From assembly GCA_934464585.1 (NCBI GenBank), contig CAKSJY010000004.1:1-64000 (forward strand): a DNA stretch of 64,000 nucleotides, written 5' to 3'. This DNA comes from an uncultured Eubacteriales bacterium (GTDB lineage Bacteria; Bacillota; Clostridia; Oscillospirales; Acutalibacteraceae). Each line of letters starts with the position of its first letter. Position 1 is the first letter of the stretch. A program made the translations under genes and the position numbers. Below are positions 16,903-25,416 of the stretch, in pieces. The notes beneath the pieces are model-generated. The model was not told the origin of the DNA. It made no database searches and saw only the letters and a list, made by a program, of their open reading frames with translations.

Positions 16903-17184
16903 TTATAATAAATCCACATAGTTCTTTGCTTCCGCTAAACTCATATGGTAATTTTCTTTTAATAATTTTATCGCTTGAATTTTTTCACCGGATATCTTTA
17001 AATTAAGCATTTTCGCTTTATCCTCTTTATTAATATTATATATATTATACGCATCATCTCCAGCTTTCAAAGCTAGATCACTTAATTTCTTTTTTAATTC
17101 CATATTCTGTTTGCGCAAGCTATAAATACGCACAGAATATACACAAATCATAATTATAACGCCAATAAAAACCACAAAATTCAT
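16903..17184 (-). CDS. Small membrane protein with L7/L12-C-terminal-like domain
   Basis: 93 aa from the ATG at 17184 (AGGTGG RBS; an in-frame GTG overlaps that RBS). One N-terminal transmembrane helix (FVVFIGVIIMICVYSVRIY) is followed by a short coiled segment (RKQNMELKKKLSDLALKAG). The C-terminal ~35 residues (EKIQAIKLLKENYHMSLAEA then KNYVDLL) resemble the ribosomal L7/L12 C-terminal domain pattern in which a KL-hydrophobic helix precedes an LxEAKxxVD helix. Such membrane-tethered proteins occur in Firmicutes. The function is unknown. Confidence 0.7.
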   Translation of the reverse strand: MNFVVFIGVIIMICVYSVRIYSLRKQNMELKKKLSDLALKAGDDAYNIYNINKEDKAKMLNLKISGEKIQAIKLLKENYHMSLAEAKNYVDLL

Positions 17185-17293
17185 ATAAACCACCTACAAA
17201 AATTATATATAGTTATGAAAATGTGATTTAAACATTCATAACCATTTATATTGTACTATAAAATGCTAAATTATGCAACAAAAACCTCATTGC

Positions 17294-17701
17294 TTATTTA
17301 TAATCTTTATTAAATATTAAAACATATAAAATAGCATTAACTATCACGATTCCCACCAATAAAAATATAATCCAAGTCGGTGCCTTAAATACTGATAAAA
17401 TCAACATTATAACACACGTTTCATATAAACTTATATTATACATCCTTGAACCCGTTTTATAATGTATAATTTTATTTCTTTCATCATTTACTTCTATATC
17501 TTTCAACCTCTTTCGCTCTGGATTTTTTCTTTCATACCAGTTCGAAAAGATACCTGCAATACCTGCCCCTAACAATCCTGTACCAAGTCCCAATATTAAT
17601 CCAGAATATGTAAAATTATATATAAACCATAAATACACCCCAAATAATGTAACGATAATTCCCACTATTGACATAACATAATTAATAACTTTTTTTGTCA
17701 T
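17294..17701 (-). CDS. DUF2178-like membrane protein
   Basis: 135 aa with four predicted membrane helices: two in the first 50 residues and two in the last 45. Between them lies a cytoplasmic loop with SNWYERKNPERKRLKDIE then VNDERNKIIHYKTG, typical of DUF2178-like proteins. It is a paralogue of the neighbouring 17835-18251 gene and gives the intact length for comparison. In Clostridia such proteins sit behind short Xre regulators, as here. The function is unknown. Confidence 0.8.
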   Translation of the reverse strand: MTKKVINYVMSIVGIIVTLFGVYLWFIYNFTYSGLILGLGTGLLGAGIAGIFSNWYERKNPERKRLKDIEVNDERNKIIHYKTGSRMYNISLYETCVIMLILSVFKAPTWIIFLLVGIVIVNAILYVLIFNKDYK

Positions 17702-17834
17702 AAAATCCCATCCTTATACTGTAATTATTTTTCTAAACTTAAATTTTTTTAATATTTCTCTTAATTGAGAAAATCTTTAACTTAATTCTAAAAGCTAAGT
17801 AAGCCACTAGAAAATTTTAGATTCAAAAGTTAAA

Positions 17835-18251
17835 TTACTGTAATTTATAACTTTTCTTAAATATTAGCTGATATAAAATGCAATCACCCATAACTAGAAC
17901 CCATAATGAAATTTTAATTCAAGCCGGCGCTCCAAGTATTATCGTAGCCAACATTATAACAGATAATATAACCACAGTTATCTTATACATCTTGAAACCT
18001 GTTTTATAATGTATAAGCTTATTCCTTTCATCATTTGATTCTATATCTTTCAACCTCTTATACTCAGGATTTTTTCTTCCATACCAATTCGAAATAATGC
18101 CTATAATACCTAATATGAACAATCCTGTACCCATCCCATAAATTGCCATAGGATAGGTAGACACATCAGCTACTCTAAGCCATAATATTCCAATCAACGC
18201 CATAATCGCTCCCACTACCGCCATAACATAATTAATAATTTTTTTTGACAT
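17835..18251 (-). pseudogene. DUF2178-like membrane protein with in-frame TGA
   Basis: The frame starts at 18251 and meets TGA at 17919-17921 after 110 codons. It then continues in the same frame for 27 sense codons to a TAA at 17835-17837. The post-stop residues (IKISLWVLVMGDCILYQLIF) align with the last helix of the paralogue at 17294-17701 (IIFLLVGIVIVNAILYVLIF), and the TGA sits exactly where the paralogue has Trp (APTW versus APA-stop). This is a TGG to TGA nonsense change that removes the final membrane helix. The first 110 residues may still be made. The gene follows the Xre gene by 6 nt. Confidence 0.8.
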
Positions 18252-18257
18252 AAAACT

Positions 18258-18452
18258 TTACTCCTCATAAATAAATATTTCTTCGATTTTTTTTCCAAAT
18301 AGATTAGCAATCTTAAATGCTAAAATTATGGACGGTTCATAACGTTCATTTTCAATTGAACTTACTGTTTGACGTGACACTTCTAACTTATCTGCAAGTT
18401 CACTTTGCGTCATTTTTAATTGCTTCCTCAACTTTTCTACATTGTTTTTCAA
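18258..18452 (-). CDS. Xre-family HTH regulator (YozG-like)
   Basis: 64 aa from a TTG at 18452 (AAGGTG 7 nt upstream); an alternative ATG at 18473 lies almost at the predicted transcript start. The complete HTH is KMTQSELADKLEVSRQTVSS, followed by IENERYEPSIILAFKIANLF and IEEIFIYEE, the standard short regulator paired with DUF2178 proteins. It is co-transcribed with the membrane protein gene 6 nt downstream. The perfect palindrome at its own promoter suggests autoregulation. Confidence 0.85.
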   Translation of the reverse strand: MKNNVEKLRKQLKMTQSELADKLEVSRQTVSSIENERYEPSIILAFKIANLFGKKIEEIFIYEE

Positions 18453-18476
18453 ACTCCTACACCTTCTGCCCATTTT

Positions 18477-18492
18477 GTAAAGTTAACTTTAC
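18477..18492. promoter_or_regulatory. Palindromic operator at the xre promoter
   Basis: GTAAAGTTAACTTTAC is a perfect 16-bp palindrome lying between the -10 box and the start codon region, at the expected transcription start. It is a likely site for the regulator encoded immediately downstream. Confidence 0.65.
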
Positions 18493-18496
18493 AATT

Positions 18497-18525
18497 ATAA
18501 TACCATCTACAAAACAATATGTCAA
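18497..18525 (-). promoter_or_regulatory. Sigma-A promoter of the xre-DUF2178 operon
   Basis: TTGACA (18520-18525) and TATTAT (18497-18502) on the minus strand with a 17-bp spacer. Confidence 0.8.
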
Positions 18526-18576
18526 GCTTGTTTTACATTTTTAAAAACAAATTTTTCATAATTAAGTATTTATAAC

Positions 18577-18615
18577 AAAAAAGTCTCAAATGCAAACTTG
18601 TGCATTGAGACTTTT
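18577..18615. terminator. Terminator after the S1-domain gene
   Basis: AAAAGTCTCAAATGCA pairs with TGCATTGAGACTTTT with a single bulge; A/T runs lie on both sides. It lies downstream of the minus-strand gene ending at 18655. Confidence 0.75.
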
Positions 18616-18654
18616 AAACAATATGATATATCGTTAAATATATTAAAAGAGTGA

Positions 18655-19599
18655 TTAAACATATTCCTTTTCCGGTTTACCAAATACTTCTACTTCATAC
18701 TTGCTTGAATTTTCAGGGGAATATACAAACTTATCTATATGATTACCTTTATAAAAATAATTTGGTGTACTTGGCATATACTCATAATCAAACGTATCTA
18801 TAATTATAAGCTTTACCTTCATTCTATCTGGTATTATATTTTTTATGTATACACTTGCCTGTTGCCCTGGCTTTACGCCTTCCTTTGGTTCTGCTAATCC
18901 GGCTAAGTTTGGCGCTAACTCAACAAATACTCCATATTCCTCTACAGATCTTACAATTCCGGCAACTGTTTCCCCTATTGAAAACATTTTTGCATTTTCT
19001 TCCCATGTTCCAAGCAATTCTTTATGGGTTAAATTGACCCTTCCACCCTCAATAGATTTTACTACAGCTTTTATATTCATTCCAATAGAAAATCGTTCTT
19101 TTGGGTGTGATATTCTTGAAATTGATATTGTATCTATTGGCAAAAATGATACTATACCACAACCTATATCTGCAAATGCACCAAAGGACTCAAGATGAGT
19201 TACTTTTGCGTCTATTATATCACCGGCAACCAAATTATTAATATAATTTCGCATACAGATTTCCTGCGCCTTACGTCTGGAAAGAATAGCTATGCTGTTT
19301 CCGCTGCTATCCTTTGTAAATCCGGTTATTATAAAGCAGACCGGTCGATTCACTCTGGAAATCACTGCAATATCCCTAACTTCACCTTCTCTTATTCCTA
19401 TAGCCCCCTCTTCTCGGGGAATAATTCCACGCATCGATCCTAAGTCTACTATTAAATTATGTTCTGAATCGCAAACAGTTGCACGAGCCTCCAATATTTT
19501 TTCGCTGTGACACGCCTCTGTTAAACTTAGCGAAGACATCAAAGTGTTTCTGTTTTCTACTGTATCAATCAGCCATCCTTCCGGATAAAATTCTATCAT
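18655..19599 (-). CDS. S1-domain RNA-binding protein (ribosomal protein S1-like)
   Basis: 314 aa. At least two S1/OB folds follow an N-terminal strand-rich region: residues ~120-190 (VTHLESFGAFADIGCGIVSF ... RVNLTHKEL) and ~200-265 (GETVAGIVRSVEEYGVFVEL ... VKLIIID). It is shorter than the classic 4-6-domain S1 but typical of the reduced Clostridia form. It may bind mRNA or assist translation. It is monocistronic, between two terminators. Confidence 0.85.
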   Translation of the reverse strand: MIEFYPEGWLIDTVENRNTLMSSLSLTEACHSEKILEARATVCDSEHNLIVDLGSMRGIIPREEGAIGIREGEVRDIAVISRVNRPVCFIITGFTKDSSGNSIAILSRRKAQEICMRNYINNLVAGDIIDAKVTHLESFGAFADIGCGIVSFLPIDTISISRISHPKERFSIGMNIKAVVKSIEGGRVNLTHKELLGTWEENAKMFSIGETVAGIVRSVEEYGVFVELAPNLAGLAEPKEGVKPGQQASVYIKNIIPDRMKVKLIIIDTFDYEYMPSTPNYFYKGNHIDKFVYSPENSSKYEVEVFGKPEKEYV

Positions 19600-19671
19600 T
19601 TTAATACCTCCAATTATTGTCTGCTAAAAATTTATATGATAATAAAATCCGGCTTATTCCTGACACAAAGC

Positions 19672-19704
19672 AAAAAGTCACCCCTGAAATCAGGGATGAC
19701 TTTT
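19672..19704. terminator. Terminator after beta-helix gene 1
   Basis: AAAAAGTCACCCCTG pairs with CAGGGATGACTTTT with a small mismatch. It lies downstream of the minus-strand gene ending at 19778. Confidence 0.75.
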
Positions 19705-19777
19705 CCATTATTACTTATTAAATTTTTTCTATAAAATACTATCTATATTAATATGGTCATTAAGTTAGCCAATAAGT

Positions 19778-21547
19778 CTAACATCCATATCTATCTTCCG
19801 GTGAGTTGCCTGTAATTACTGCACTTACGTCAGTTATTTTAACCTTACCTTTGTTGTTATAAATACCTCCACCAGAACATTCCACTTCGTTACTGGAAAT
19901 ATTTCCACCCTTCATCTCAAAAGTACCGTAGCCATTATAAATGCCACCACCATCTAGTGCTCTATTACCCGAGATTGTTCCATTATTCATTATAAAAGTA
20001 GCACCATTTTTATTATAAACACCACCGCCACTAGTATAGCAAGGGTCTCCGTTTTCTAATACCGTGCCTCCAGTCATATCAAATGTAGCACAGTTGTAAA
20101 TACCACCGCCGTTTAATGCTCCTTTGTTTCCTGAAACTGTTCCTGCGGTCATTTCAAATTTACCGGCATTATAAATCCCACCACCATCTAATGATCCCTC
20201 ATTTTCTAAAATTATTCCTGCAATCATTTTAAATTTACCGGTATTATAAACACCACCACCATCTAATGATCCTTTATTTTTTGAGATTGTCCCCGCAGTC
20301 ATTTCAAATTCATCAGAATTATAAACACCACCGCCACACTCTGCTTTATTTTCTGAAATTGTCCCATCAATCATCTTAAATTTACCAAACTGGCTATACC
20401 AATCTTTATGATTAAACACACCCCCACCTTTTGACGATGCTTCATTTTCTGAAATTTTTCCATTAATCATATTAAAAATATTTTCGTTATAAACGCCACC
20501 ACCATGTGATGATGCTTTGTTTTCTGAAATTGTCCCATTGATCATATTAAAGGTACCAACACGATTATAAACACCACCTCCATGTGATGATGCACTATTT
20601 TCCGAGATTGTACCCGCAGTCATTTCAAATTTACCAGAATTATAAACACCACCTCCATATTCAGTCTTATTTTTTAATATTTCCCCATTAGTCATTTTAA
20701 AAGATCTATAATTATATATACCTCCGCCACTCTCCGAAGCCTTGTTCCCAGAGACTTTTCCTCCTGTCATTTCAAGAGTACCATCGTCGTAAATACCACC
20801 GCCACAAGATAATGCCTCATTCTCTAAAATTTCTCCACCAATCATTTCGAAGATTTTACTGGGCTGGTTAAAAACCCCGCCACCACAAGATGCCTCATTT
20901 TCTGAGATAGTTCCATTAAATAATTCAAAAATATCATCATTATAAACGCCTCCACCATGTGATGCGTTGTTTTTTGAGATTATTCCATTGGTCATTTTGA
21001 AAGTACCACAGTTATAAACACCACCACCATATTTTGCTTTGTTTTCTGAGATTACTCCTCCAGACATCTCAAACCTGCCACGATCATTATAAATGCCACC
21101 ACTATTATTGTTTTTAATTGTGCCACTCTTCATTTCAAATCTAGCACCATGTATATAAACTGCTGAATCTGTGCTCATGATATTGATATTGCCATCTATA
21201 GTAATATTCTCCATTGTGACTTTAGAACCACAATCAACATATAACATAGTATGCTGAAAACTATTCCCACGCACAAGAGTCCCGCTACCAGTTAATGTAA
21301 CATTCTGGTTTATACGAACAGTTTGGTCTATAGTCACCGTACCATTAATAGATATACTCGATCCGCTACTAGCTTCATCAATTGCTTTCTGAAGATCTTG
21401 GCTTGTACCACCATTGACATTAATACTTGTAGCTGCGAAAGATGTAACTGTCGTTACCATCATTGTAGCTAACAAAGTCATAAGTACTAAAAATCCACTT
21501 AGAATAAACCTGTTTCCAATTTTCATTTTACCCTTTGATATTGACAC
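19778..21547 (-). CDS. Secreted beta-helix repeat protein, paralogue 1 (17 repeats)
   Basis: 589 aa, the longest of four tandem paralogues. A signal peptide of ~39 residues (FLVLMTLLATMMVTTVTSFA then A) is followed by a beta-strand capping region (LQKAIDEASSGSSISINGTV, GSGTLVRG). About 17 units of ~25 residues with the pattern GGG[VI]YNxGxFxMxxGxISxN follow, as expected for a right-handed parallel beta-helix of the polymorphic-membrane-protein type. The protein ends ITGNSPEDRYGC. No LPXTG, SLH or other wall anchor is seen. It starts only 57 bp after paralogue 2 and has no promoter of its own, so the two form an operon. A surface or matrix role is inferred. Confidence 0.9.
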   Translation of the reverse strand: MSISKGKMKIGNRFILSGFLVLMTLLATMMVTTVTSFAATSINVNGGTSQDLQKAIDEASSGSSISINGTVTIDQTVRINQNVTLTGSGTLVRGNSFQHTMLYVDCGSKVTMENITIDGNINIMSTDSAVYIHGARFEMKSGTIKNNNSGGIYNDRGRFEMSGGVISENKAKYGGGVYNCGTFKMTNGIISKNNASHGGGVYNDDIFELFNGTISENEASCGGGVFNQPSKIFEMIGGEILENEALSCGGGIYDDGTLEMTGGKVSGNKASESGGGIYNYRSFKMTNGEILKNKTEYGGGVYNSGKFEMTAGTISENSASSHGGGVYNRVGTFNMINGTISENKASSHGGGVYNENIFNMINGKISENEASSKGGGVFNHKDWYSQFGKFKMIDGTISENKAECGGGVYNSDEFEMTAGTISKNKGSLDGGGVYNTGKFKMIAGIILENEGSLDGGGIYNAGKFEMTAGTVSGNKGALNGGGIYNCATFDMTGGTVLENGDPCYTSGGGVYNKNGATFIMNNGTISGNRALDGGGIYNGYGTFEMKGGNISSNEVECSGGGIYNNKGKVKITDVSAVITGNSPEDRYGC

Positions 21548-21604
21548 ATTATTTCCCCTTTGACTTTTAAAGTTTTTAAAAGTATTTATTAATCATTAAT
21601 ATTC

Positions 21605-22543
21605 TTAATCCAAATATCCATCTTCGGGTGCATTGCCTTCAATTACCGCTTTTTCCTCATTTATACGTACAATACCGCTACGTTTATAGTAACCTCCACC
21701 ATCACGATACGCCTTGTTTCCGGTTATTGTTCCTGCATTCATTTCAAATCTAGCAATGTAAATATAATCATCACCATAGTTCCAGTTAAATACGCCACCA
21801 CCATATTCACTTGCATAGTTTTTTGAAATTATACCGCCATCCATTTTAAATGTACCACAGTTACAAACACCGCCACCATTTATTGACTCGTTTCCTGATA
21901 TTGTTCCTCCAGTCATTTTAAAATTACTGTAGGACATATTATATACCCCGCCACCAAAAGATGACCTATTTCCTGATATTAATCCGTTAGTCATTTCAAA
22001 AGTGCCACGGTAGTTATAAACACCACCACCATGCAATGCATTATTTCCTAAAATTGTACCTCCAGTCATTTCAAAAGTACCACATTTATTGTAAACACCG
22101 CCATTTTGGTTGTTTTTAATTGTTCCACTTTTCATTTGAAACTTACCTTTGTATATATAAACCGCTGAGTTATCACTTTTGGTGCCATTACCGTCTATAG
22201 TAATATCTTCCATTATGAGCTCAGAATTACTACCAACATACACCATGGCACCCTTAAATCCATCTTCATGGATAAGTGTTCCACTACCTGTTAATGTGAT
22301 ATTTTTGTTTACCTCGACTGTTTTGTCTACAGTGATTGTATCACTAATAAATATTCTATCTCCATTTTCAGCTTTATTAATTAATTCCTGAAGATCCTTG
22401 CTTGTCCCGCCATCGACATTACTTTCAGCCGCGAAAGATGTAACTGTTGTTACCATCATAGTAGCTAACAAGGTCATAAGTACTAAAATTCCACTCAAAA
22501 TAAATCTGTTTCCAATTTTCATTTTACCTTTTGATACTGACAT
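21605..22543 (-). CDS. Secreted beta-helix repeat protein, paralogue 2 (6 repeats)
   Basis: 312 aa. The signal region is almost identical to paralogue 1, followed by VDGGTSKDLQELINKAENGD, GSGTLIHEDGF and about six GGG-type helix turns. The C-terminus diverges (APEDGYLD) and lacks the terminal Cys found in paralogues 1 and 4. It is the first gene of a two-gene unit driven by the promoter at 22604-22632. Confidence 0.88.
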   Translation of the reverse strand: MSVSKGKMKIGNRFILSGILVLMTLLATMMVTTVTSFAAESNVDGGTSKDLQELINKAENGDRIFISDTITVDKTVEVNKNITLTGSGTLIHEDGFKGAMVYVGSNSELIMEDITIDGNGTKSDNSAVYIYKGKFQMKSGTIKNNQNGGVYNKCGTFEMTGGTILGNNALHGGGVYNYRGTFEMTNGLISGNRSSFGGGVYNMSYSNFKMTGGTISGNESINGGGVCNCGTFKMDGGIISKNYASEYGGGVFNWNYGDDYIYIARFEMNAGTITGNKAYRDGGGYYKRSGIVRINEEKAVIEGNAPEDGYLD

Positions 22544-22603
22544 ATCATTTCTCCTTTAATTTTAAAAACTAAATCAAAAGCATTTGTGAATCTCACTATC
22601 ATT

Positions 22604-22632
22604 ATTATATGTTACCAAATAAAATATTTCAA
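22604..22632 (-). promoter_or_regulatory. Promoter of beta-helix paralogues 2 and 1
   Basis: TTGAAA (22627-22632), 17 bp, TATAAT (22604-22609). The same pair with the same spacing recurs upstream of paralogues 3 and 4. Confidence 0.75.
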
Positions 22633-22771
22633 TATACATTTCGCACAAACATAACATATTCATTTAGTGCAACTTGTACAAAAATAAGGCAAATATATTA
22701 ATTACCACTTATTAATGTTCTTATCTCAAATACTATTCACACTAGCAAGATAATTAACTTAAACAATACAA

Positions 22772-23689
22772 TTAAAACCCATACTTGTCCTCCGGTGAAT
22801 TATATGTAAGTACTGCTCCTCTTTCACTTATCTTGACCTTACCACCACAATTATAGATACCTCCACCATAACATATCGCTTTGTTTTCTGAAATCGTTCC
22901 CCCTGCCATTTCAAAAACCCCACGATCGTTATAAACACCTCCACCTTCTAATGAGACTTTATTATCTAAGATTGTTCCTCCATTCATCCTGAAAGTACCA
23001 CGATTATAAACACCACCTCCATGGCATGACCTTTTATTTTCTGAGATTGTACCTTTAATCATTTTAAATGTAGCACTTGTGTTATTATAAACACCGCAGC
23101 CACGTGATAATGCTCTGTTTCCTGAGATTGTCCCTCCCCTCATTTCAAAAGTGCCATAATCGTTATAAACTCCACCGCCATCGAGATCCCCGTTTTTTGA
23201 AATTGTTCCCCCATACATCTTGAAAGTACCATGATTAAAAACACCACTATCATAATTGTTTTTAATCGTACCACTTTTCATTTGAAATTTGCCACTATCT
23301 ATGTAAACCGCCGGTTTAGCGAAACTAACGTCATTACCATCTATAGTAATTCCTTTCATTATAGCTTCACTATGACGATCAACTTTTATAATGCTTCCTC
23401 TAAATCCATTTTTACGCATAAGAGTTCCACTGCCAATTAATGTAATATTTCTATTTATTGTAACTGTTTCATCTATAGTAACCGTACCACTAATAGATAT
23501 ACTAGTTCCTTTTTTAGCCTCATCAATTGCCTTTTGAAGGTCCTTGCTTGTCCCACCATTAATATTACTTACAGCTGCAAATGATGTAACCGTTGTTATC
23601 ATCATTATCACAAATAAAGTCAAAAGTACTAAAATTCCGTTTAGAGTACACTTGTCTCTAATATTTATTTTACACCTTGATGTTGACAT
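22772..23689 (-). CDS. Secreted beta-helix repeat protein, paralogue 3 (6 repeats)
   Basis: 305 aa. The N-terminus is more diverged (MSTSRCKINIRDKCTLNGIL) but still a signal peptide, followed by INGGTSKDLQKAIDEAKKGT and ~6 helix turns. The C-terminus is SPEDKYGF, with Phe in place of the terminal Cys of paralogues 1 and 4. It is a single transcription unit with its own conserved promoter. Confidence 0.88.
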   Translation of the reverse strand: MSTSRCKINIRDKCTLNGILVLLTLFVIMMITTVTSFAAVSNINGGTSKDLQKAIDEAKKGTSISISGTVTIDETVTINRNITLIGSGTLMRKNGFRGSIIKVDRHSEAIMKGITIDGNDVSFAKPAVYIDSGKFQMKSGTIKNNYDSGVFNHGTFKMYGGTISKNGDLDGGGVYNDYGTFEMRGGTISGNRALSRGCGVYNNTSATFKMIKGTISENKRSCHGGGVYNRGTFRMNGGTILDNKVSLEGGGVYNDRGVFEMAGGTISENKAICYGGGIYNCGGKVKISERGAVLTYNSPEDKYGF

Positions 23690-23750
23690 ATTATCCTCCC
23701 TTAGCTTTTGAGAATTTCGCTAAAAATACTTGTTATTTTTAACTATTTTT

Positions 23751-23779
23751 ATTATATTCTCTTAAATAAAGTATTTCAA
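23751..23779 (-). promoter_or_regulatory. Promoter of beta-helix paralogue 3
   Basis: TTGAAA (23774-23779), 17 bp, TATAAT (23751-23756), matching the promoters of paralogues 2 and 4. Confidence 0.75.
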
Positions 23780-23830
23780 GGTGTATTTATATAAACACAA
23801 CATATTTTTATATAGTAATCTTCACAAAAT

Positions 23831-23866
23831 AAAAATCACCGTGTATTATACACAGTGACTTTTATT
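23831..23866. terminator. Terminator after beta-helix paralogue 4
   Basis: AAAAATCACCGTGTA pairs with TACACAGTGACTTTT (one wobble pair). The 47-bp block 23831-23877 is identical to 25381-25427, which is the terminator and stop codon of the rubrerythrin gene. Confidence 0.8.
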
Positions 23867-23934
23867 TTAATAATTTTTAATTTTAACCTAAAATACTATT
23901 TATATTAATATGGTCATTAAGTTAGCCAATAAGC

Positions 23935-25236
23935 CTAACATCCATATTTATCTTCCGGTGAGTTACCTGTAATTACCGCAATCTCCTCGGTTATCTTGAC
24001 GTTACCACAGTTGTTATAGATGCCTCCACCATTATAAGCCTCATTTCCTGAGATGGTTCCACCAGTCATTCTAAAAGTGCTATAGTCGTTGTACACGCCT
24101 CCACCATGAGATAATGCACTGTTTCCTAAGATTGATCCGCCGGTCATATTAAACTTACCTGCACAGTCAGTATTATAAACTCCGCCGCCATCTATACTTG
24201 CTTCATTCTTTGATACTGTTCCATCCAGCATTTTAAAAGTGGCAAAATCATTATAAACGCCACCACCATATCGTGCTTTATTTCCTGAAATCGTCCCACA
24301 TATCATTTCAAAATTACCAAAATGATTATAAATACCGCCACCATATCCGGCTTTATTTTCTGAGATCATTCCTCCACGCATTTCAGACAAACCATCTAGC
24401 ATACCGCATTCGCTATAAACACCGCCACCTCCTTTACTTGCCTTGTTTTTGGAAATTGTTCCTCCAATAATTTTAAATATGCCACAATCATTATAAACAC
24501 CGCCGCCATACGCCACTTCATTTTCCGAGATTGTTCCGTTAGTCATCGTAAAACTACCATTGCAGTTATAGACGCCTCCACCACAGCTTATTGCTGCATT
24601 TGCCGAAATCATTTTATTTGTAATTCCAAAGGTAGTACAATCATTTGTGATTGCTCTATTTCCTGAAATGATGCCACCTTTCATCTCAAATGTACCACGG
24701 TAGTTATAAACACCTGCACCATTTTGATCCTCATTATCTGAGATTGTTCCTCCTGTCATCTCGAAAGTGCCGTAGTAATTATTAATACCACCGCTTTTGT
24801 TATTTTTAATCGTACCACTTCTCATTTGAAACTTACCTTTGTATATGTAAACCGCCGAGTTATTACTTTGGGTTTCATTACCGTCTATAGTAATATCCTC
24901 CATTATTAACTCAGAATTAGTGCCAACATACACCATAGCACCCTTAAATCCATCTTCACGGATAAGCGTTCCACTACCTGTTAATGTGATATTTTTGTCT
25001 ATATTAACTGTTTCGTCTATAGTAACTGTATCACTTATAAATATACTCGATCCGCTACTAGCCTTATTAATTGCTTTCTGAAGATCTTGGCTTGTACCAC
25101 CATCGACATTAATGCTTGTAGCTGCAAAGGATGTAACTGTCGTTAGCGTCATAGTAGCTAACAAAGTCATAAGTACTAAAAATCCACTTAGAATAAACCT
25201 GTTTCCAATTTTCATTTTACCTTTTGATATTGACAC
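23935..25236 (-). CDS. Secreted beta-helix repeat protein, paralogue 4 (~10 repeats)
   Basis: 433 aa. The signal peptide is nearly identical to that of paralogue 1. The capping region is a hybrid of paralogues 1 and 2 (KAINKASSGSSIFISDTV; GTLIREDGFKGAMVYVG). About ten helix turns follow, one of them partly degenerate (ISGNRAITNDCTTFGITNK). It ends SPEDKYGC. The last ~20 codons and 3' flank are nearly identical to those of paralogue 1, evidence of recent duplication or gene conversion. Confidence 0.9.
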   Translation of the reverse strand: MSISKGKMKIGNRFILSGFLVLMTLLATMTLTTVTSFAATSINVDGGTSQDLQKAINKASSGSSIFISDTVTIDETVNIDKNITLTGSGTLIREDGFKGAMVYVGTNSELIMEDITIDGNETQSNNSAVYIYKGKFQMRSGTIKNNKSGGINNYYGTFEMTGGTISDNEDQNGAGVYNYRGTFEMKGGIISGNRAITNDCTTFGITNKMISANAAISCGGGVYNCNGSFTMTNGTISENEVAYGGGVYNDCGIFKIIGGTISKNKASKGGGGVYSECGMLDGLSEMRGGMISENKAGYGGGIYNHFGNFEMICGTISGNKARYGGGVYNDFATFKMLDGTVSKNEASIDGGGVYNTDCAGKFNMTGGSILGNSALSHGGGVYNDYSTFRMTGGTISGNEAYNGGGIYNNCGNVKITEEIAVITGNSPEDKYGC

Positions 25237-25298
25237 ATTATTTCCCCTTTAACTTCTAAAATTTTCTTTAAAAACATTTATTAATTACCACTGTTTTT

Positions 25299-25327
25299 AT
25301 TATATTCTGTTAAATAAAATATTTCAA
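25299..25327 (-). promoter_or_regulatory. Promoter of beta-helix paralogue 4
   Basis: TTGAAA (25322-25327), 17 bp, TATAAT (25299-25304), the third copy of this promoter in the cluster. Confidence 0.75.
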
Positions 25328-25380
25328 TATGCAATTTACACAAATATAAAATATTTTTATTGTATGATTTTTACAAAAAT

Positions 25381-25416
25381 AAAAATCACCGTGTATTATA
25401 CACAGTGACTTTTATT
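25381..25416. terminator. Terminator of the rubrerythrin gene
   Basis: The hairpin is identical to the one at 23831-23866 and begins directly after the rubrerythrin stop codon. Confidence 0.8.

Noticed and set aside
17919..17921. TGA decoded as tryptophan (alternative genetic code)
   Set aside because: All other genes in the window use TGG for Trp and TGA as a normal stop, for example the overlapping ATGA junctions. A single nonsense change is the simpler explanation.
19778..25236. Regularly spaced short repeats resembling a CRISPR array
   Set aside because: The ~75-bp periodicity is coding repeats of beta-helix turns (GGG[VI]YN) within four long open frames with signal peptides. There are no identical direct repeats with unique spacers.
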